Shown: positions 23,836-26,220 of the stretch, piece by piece
Numbering within the stretch: position 1 is the first letter of the stretch
How the letters are laid out: each line of letters opens with the position of its first letter
From: Amphimedon queenslandica
Lineage: Eukaryota > Porifera > Demospongiae > Haplosclerida > Niphatidae
DNA length: 26,220 nucleotides
Assembly (NCBI RefSeq): GCF_000090795.2
Contig: NW_003546797.1
Coordinates: 2,100-28,319, forward strand
Reading direction: 5' to 3'
Translations under genes and position numbers: made by a program
The notes under the pieces: generated by a model
Told to the model about the DNA's origin: nothing
The model's input: the letters and a program-made list of their open reading frames with translations, nothing else
Database searches by the model: none

Positions 23836-24864
23836 TTATTTTCTTAAACATCGCAGAAATGCCAACAACAGTCCAATAAATCCACCTCCCACTATAGCTC
23901 CTATTGCAGGACCAGCAACAGGTATAACAGAGCCAACTGTGGCTCCAATACCAGCACCAATACTAGCAGCACCAATAAGAGCAACATCAGCATTAACAAC
24001 AGGACGCTGACCATTACCATTACGAGGACCTAGAGCACCAGGACCTTCAATAGCAGGACCATGAGCACCAAGGCCACCATTAAAAGCACCATTAGCAGGG
24101 CCAAGAGTTCCAGCTTCAATATTCTCTTCATAATCTTTTAATAAAGGACGCCTCTCATCACTGCAATGATTAATGCACATGTGCCAAAGTGTTCTTAGCC
24201 AGTCTTCTGTAGTAGGTAATTGCTTTTGATCCTTTAATCCAGCTATACAATATGGTAATTCCTTTGATATTTGGATTTTAACACTTGCTTTGTGTTCATC
24301 TATTCGTCTTCTTATTTCACCTTCAAGGTCATTAGACTTTTTAACATTCTCAAGCTGGATGAAGATGTTTGCAAATGTCAATACCACGATGGCACTCTTC
24401 CACATATCTTCATTCAAGACGGAGGCCAGTTCCATGAACATAGTACGATCAGCTCTATTTTCCAACTTTGAACAAATGAGGATTAGATCAAATTTGCCAT
24501 GCTCAGCAATATCCAACAAGATATCATACTCACTTCGGCCTTTGGTATCGCTAAAACCAACGGTATCATAAAATCGCATCTTAATACCCATGTGCTTTTC
24601 TTCATAAGCACGTACATTAGATGTAACAGATTCTGCTCCACGTCCAACTTCAGCTATTTCCTTCCCAAACATAGCATTGATGAGTGTTGATTTACCAACA
24701 CCAGCTGGACCAACTACTACTATATTAACTGGATCTCTTCTAGAATACAATGCTTCAGTCCTTTCTTCCATTTCTGGTGTGAGATTTTCACTTGGATCCT
24801 GACTAAGTTGCATACTAGAATCATCCTCTTCAGCCTCCACAGCATCATCTAATGGAGTAGCCAT
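23836..24864 (-). CDS. GIMAP-like GTPase with Gly/Ala/Pro/Asn-rich linker and glycine zipper
   Basis: Intronless, 342 residues from MATPLDDAVEAEED; a Met two codons upstream (24870) is equally possible. G1 GPAGVGKS (52-59), G3 FYDTVGFSD, G4 region VVLTFANIF, G5-like LPYCIAG and the signature TTEDWLRTLWHMCINHCSDE are all present. Between G domain and membrane segment is an insert of about 45 residues rich in G, A, P and N (GPANGAFNGGLGAHGP, then GALGPRNGNG) not seen in the paralogues. The C-terminal zipper GAASIGAGIGATVGSVIP continues to GGGFIGLLLAFLRCLRK. The family is the same as its neighbours, with the array in one orientation. Confidence 0.86.
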   Translation of the reverse strand: MATPLDDAVEAEEDDSSMQLSQDPSENLTPEMEERTEALYSRRDPVNIVVVGPAGVGKSTLINAMFGKEIAEVGRGAESVTSNVRAYEEKHMGIKMRFYDTVGFSDTKGRSEYDILLDIAEHGKFDLILICSKLENRADRTMFMELASVLNEDMWKSAIVVLTFANIFIQLENVKKSNDLEGEIRRRIDEHKASVKIQISKELPYCIAGLKDQKQLPTTEDWLRTLWHMCINHCSDERRPLLKDYEENIEAGTLGPANGAFNGGLGAHGPAIEGPGALGPRNGNGQRPVVNADVALIGAASIGAGIGATVGSVIPVAGPAIGAIVGGGFIGLLLAFLRCLRK

Positions 24865-25120
24865 TATCACCAGTAGCCCGTGACTCTAGTAACTGCTTAC
24901 CCAGGTGTACAAAATATTATAATAACTATAAGAGGACTAGAGGAGGAGTAGAGACATGTGACTGTATACATACTGATACAAACTTAAACCAAACTATCAC
25001 ACTATAAAGTCAAGATAAGAATAAGATTAAAAACAAGACTCTACATATTATAAATAATATACCATGCATTATACAAGAGAAAAGTACATGTACACTATTA
25101 CCAAAAATCACTCCCTCAAA
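24865..25120. other. Spacer between a GTPase gene and the hydrolase pseudogene
   Basis: AT-rich sequence that should include the 5' flank of the 23836-24864 gene. No further gene or element was recognised. Confidence 0.5.
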
Positions 25121-25473
25121 GTGAGTTGTATGACATGCATAAAGGTAAGTTGCAAGTATCATCAGTATACTTGTTACAATAAGTATGGAGGTGTTATTAA
25201 TTATACCGTATAGCTGGTTTATTTCGTGTGGAATTAATTTTCGTGCAGGCTCAAATCCATTAAAATTAATTCCACTAAATTTTATTAAAACCAATTAAAT
25301 ATTAACAAAAATTTAGCAAGGCACTAAAATTAATTCTAATGAAAATTTAAGTAACAAAAATTTGAGGCCACAAAATAAACCAGCTATACGGTATTAATGA
25401 TGCTATTTATGTCACTAATGTTATTAATAGTGAGGGATCCATTAATAATTATATTATTTATTTTAATATTAAT
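25121..25473 (+). pseudogene. Truncated 3' copy of the ComEC-type hydrolase gene, split by a MITE
   Basis: 25121-25205 and 25392-25473 align with 22416-22595 of the intact gene. About the last 80 bp are nearly identical (two mismatches seen), while the left part is more diverged with small deletions. The 5' two thirds of the gene are absent. The copy keeps the convergent position next to a GTPase (25609-26220) that the intact gene has with 22700-23635. Confidence 0.88.
25204..25393. mobile_element. TA-flanked MITE, copy 4, with empty site in the paralogous gene
   Basis: Element 25206-25391 with ends CCGTATAGCTGGTTTATTT and its near-perfect complement, flanked by TA on each side (25204-25205, 25392-25393). 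The uninterrupted paralogue near 22513 has a single TA at the matching place, so TA is the duplicated target. This indicates a Tc1/mariner-type non-autonomous element. The interior contains TTTCGTG and TAAAATTAATT repeats. Confidence 0.9.
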
Positions 25474-25608
25474 AGTTATATTCTAACACGTAAATTAATA
25501 ATGAAAAGACAGACAAGCCAAATATTTCAAAATAAAGAAAAAATCTTTAGATTAAATACATTTTGCAAGTAAAGAAGGCTGAACTAACGTATACATTCAA
25601 CTAATAAG

Positions 25609-26220
25609 TTAGTTATTTTTAATCTTTTTAGAAAAAACAGCTGCAGCAGCACCAAGAGCGCTTCCAATAACTCCTCCTACAACACCTCCTGCTACAGTAC
25701 CAGCACCAGGTGTAATAGCAGTACCAACAAGAGCACCTGCTTTAACTCCAGTCCCAGCTCCAGCCCCAGCTCCAATACAAGCAGTAGAAACAAGAAAGAT
25801 CCCTATGTCAATAAGATGCTGGTACTTTGCATAAAATGTTAAGAAAGGACGTGCTTCATCACTAGAACGATCAACACATGTCTCCCACAAAGTTTTCCAC
25901 GAGTCCTTTGATGTGGGTGACACTGTCATGGTTTCTTTACCAGCTATACAATATGGTATTTTCTCTAGCACTTCCTTCTTAACACTTTTAGAAAGAAAGC
26001 TAGAAACACATTCTTTGTATAGCTTTTTTTGCTTTTTAAATTCTTCAGCTAGTTCAATATCACCTACACTCCCAAGTGTATTAAATTGGTCTGCTTGTGT
26101 CAATACGACGACTGTCCTCTTCCACATTTCTTTATGCAACATAGAGGCCAGTTCCAAGAACATACCACGATCAGCTCTACCTCCTAGTTGGGAGCAAATG
26201 AGGATTAGATCAAACTTGCC
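25609..26220 (-). CDS. GIMAP-like GTPase with glycine zipper, 5' end beyond the window
   Basis: The last 203 residues are visible; the frame is open to the window edge, so G1 and G3 lie outside. It begins GKFDLILICSQLGGRADRG, matching the middle of the paralogues. The G4 region reads VVLTQADQF, the most Toc34/AIG1-like of the group, with IPYCIAG and DSWKTLWETCVDRSSDE after it. The C-terminal zipper (CIGAGAGAGTGVKAGALVG, then GGVVGGVIGSALGAAAAVF) ends in basic SKKIKNN. Confidence 0.85.
   Translation of the reverse strand, partial: GKFDLILICSQLGGRADRGMFLELASMLHKEMWKRTVVVLTQADQFNTLGSVGDIELAEEFKKQKKLYKECVSSFLSKSVKKEVLEKIPYCIAGKETMTVSPTSKDSWKTLWETCVDRSSDEARPFLTFYAKYQHLIDIGIFLVSTACIGAGAGAGTGVKAGALVGTAITPGAGTVAGGVVGGVIGSALGAAAAVFSKKIKNN

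Noticed and set aside
23379..23879. 166-codon open frame on the + strand
   Set aside because: It mirrors the conserved G domain of the GTPase on the opposite strand and has no independent similarity.

Overview
The window reads as nuclear DNA of an early-branching animal, most likely a demosponge with a compact AT-rich genome of the Amphimedon type (inference). Reasons: recognisable animal genes (a LAP-family polarity protein, cathepsin Z, ZNG1/CBWD, a Werner-type RecQ helicase) are packed a few hundred bases apart, many introns are only 40-50 nt, and introns carry miniature transposons and simple repeats. I rebuilt the spliced genes by hand from GT/AG sites, reading-frame phase and family similarity, so exon borders are predictions.

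Layout, left to right. 48-2905 (-): the N-terminal exons of a Scribble/Erbin-like leucine-rich repeat protein that continues past the left edge. 2906-4190: non-coding, with a tandem duplication inside a 39-bp inverted repeat. 4191-5215 (-): a doubtful small membrane-protein gene. 5491-9646 (-): a 12-exon gene encoding two complete cathepsin Z protease domains in one chain, joined by a glutamine-rich linker. 9900-13249 (+): ZNG1, a zinc-delivering GTPase, 13 exons, head-to-head with the protease gene. 13355-14320 and 14637-15533 (-): two intronless AIG1/Toc34-like (GIMAP-like) GTPases. 15808-21084 (-): a WRN-type RecQ helicase, 28 exons from the Walker A motif to the stop, with its 5' part not found. 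21085-21652: two perfect hairpins and an orphan immunoglobulin-like reading frame. 21653-22633 (+): an intronless secreted ComEC-type metallo-beta-lactamase-fold hydrolase. 22700-23635, 23836-24864 and 25609-26220 (-): three more GTPases of the same family, the last cut by the window edge. Between the last two lies a broken 3' copy of the hydrolase gene, split by a TA-flanked MITE.

The most unusual content is (a) the five-gene GTPase cluster, in which one G domain is joined either to a C-terminal glycine zipper or, in one member, to hexapeptide repeats and a CaaX box, with one member degenerate in its switch regions; (b) the double-headed cathepsin Z; (c) the hydrolase/GTPase convergent pair, which appears to have been duplicated as a unit; and (d) a 186-bp intronic repeat family with a 20-bp palindrome, lying in sense orientation in two host genes. 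A membrane-targeted GTPase cluster of this kind recalls animal immune GTPases (GIMAP, IRG), but function here is inference only.
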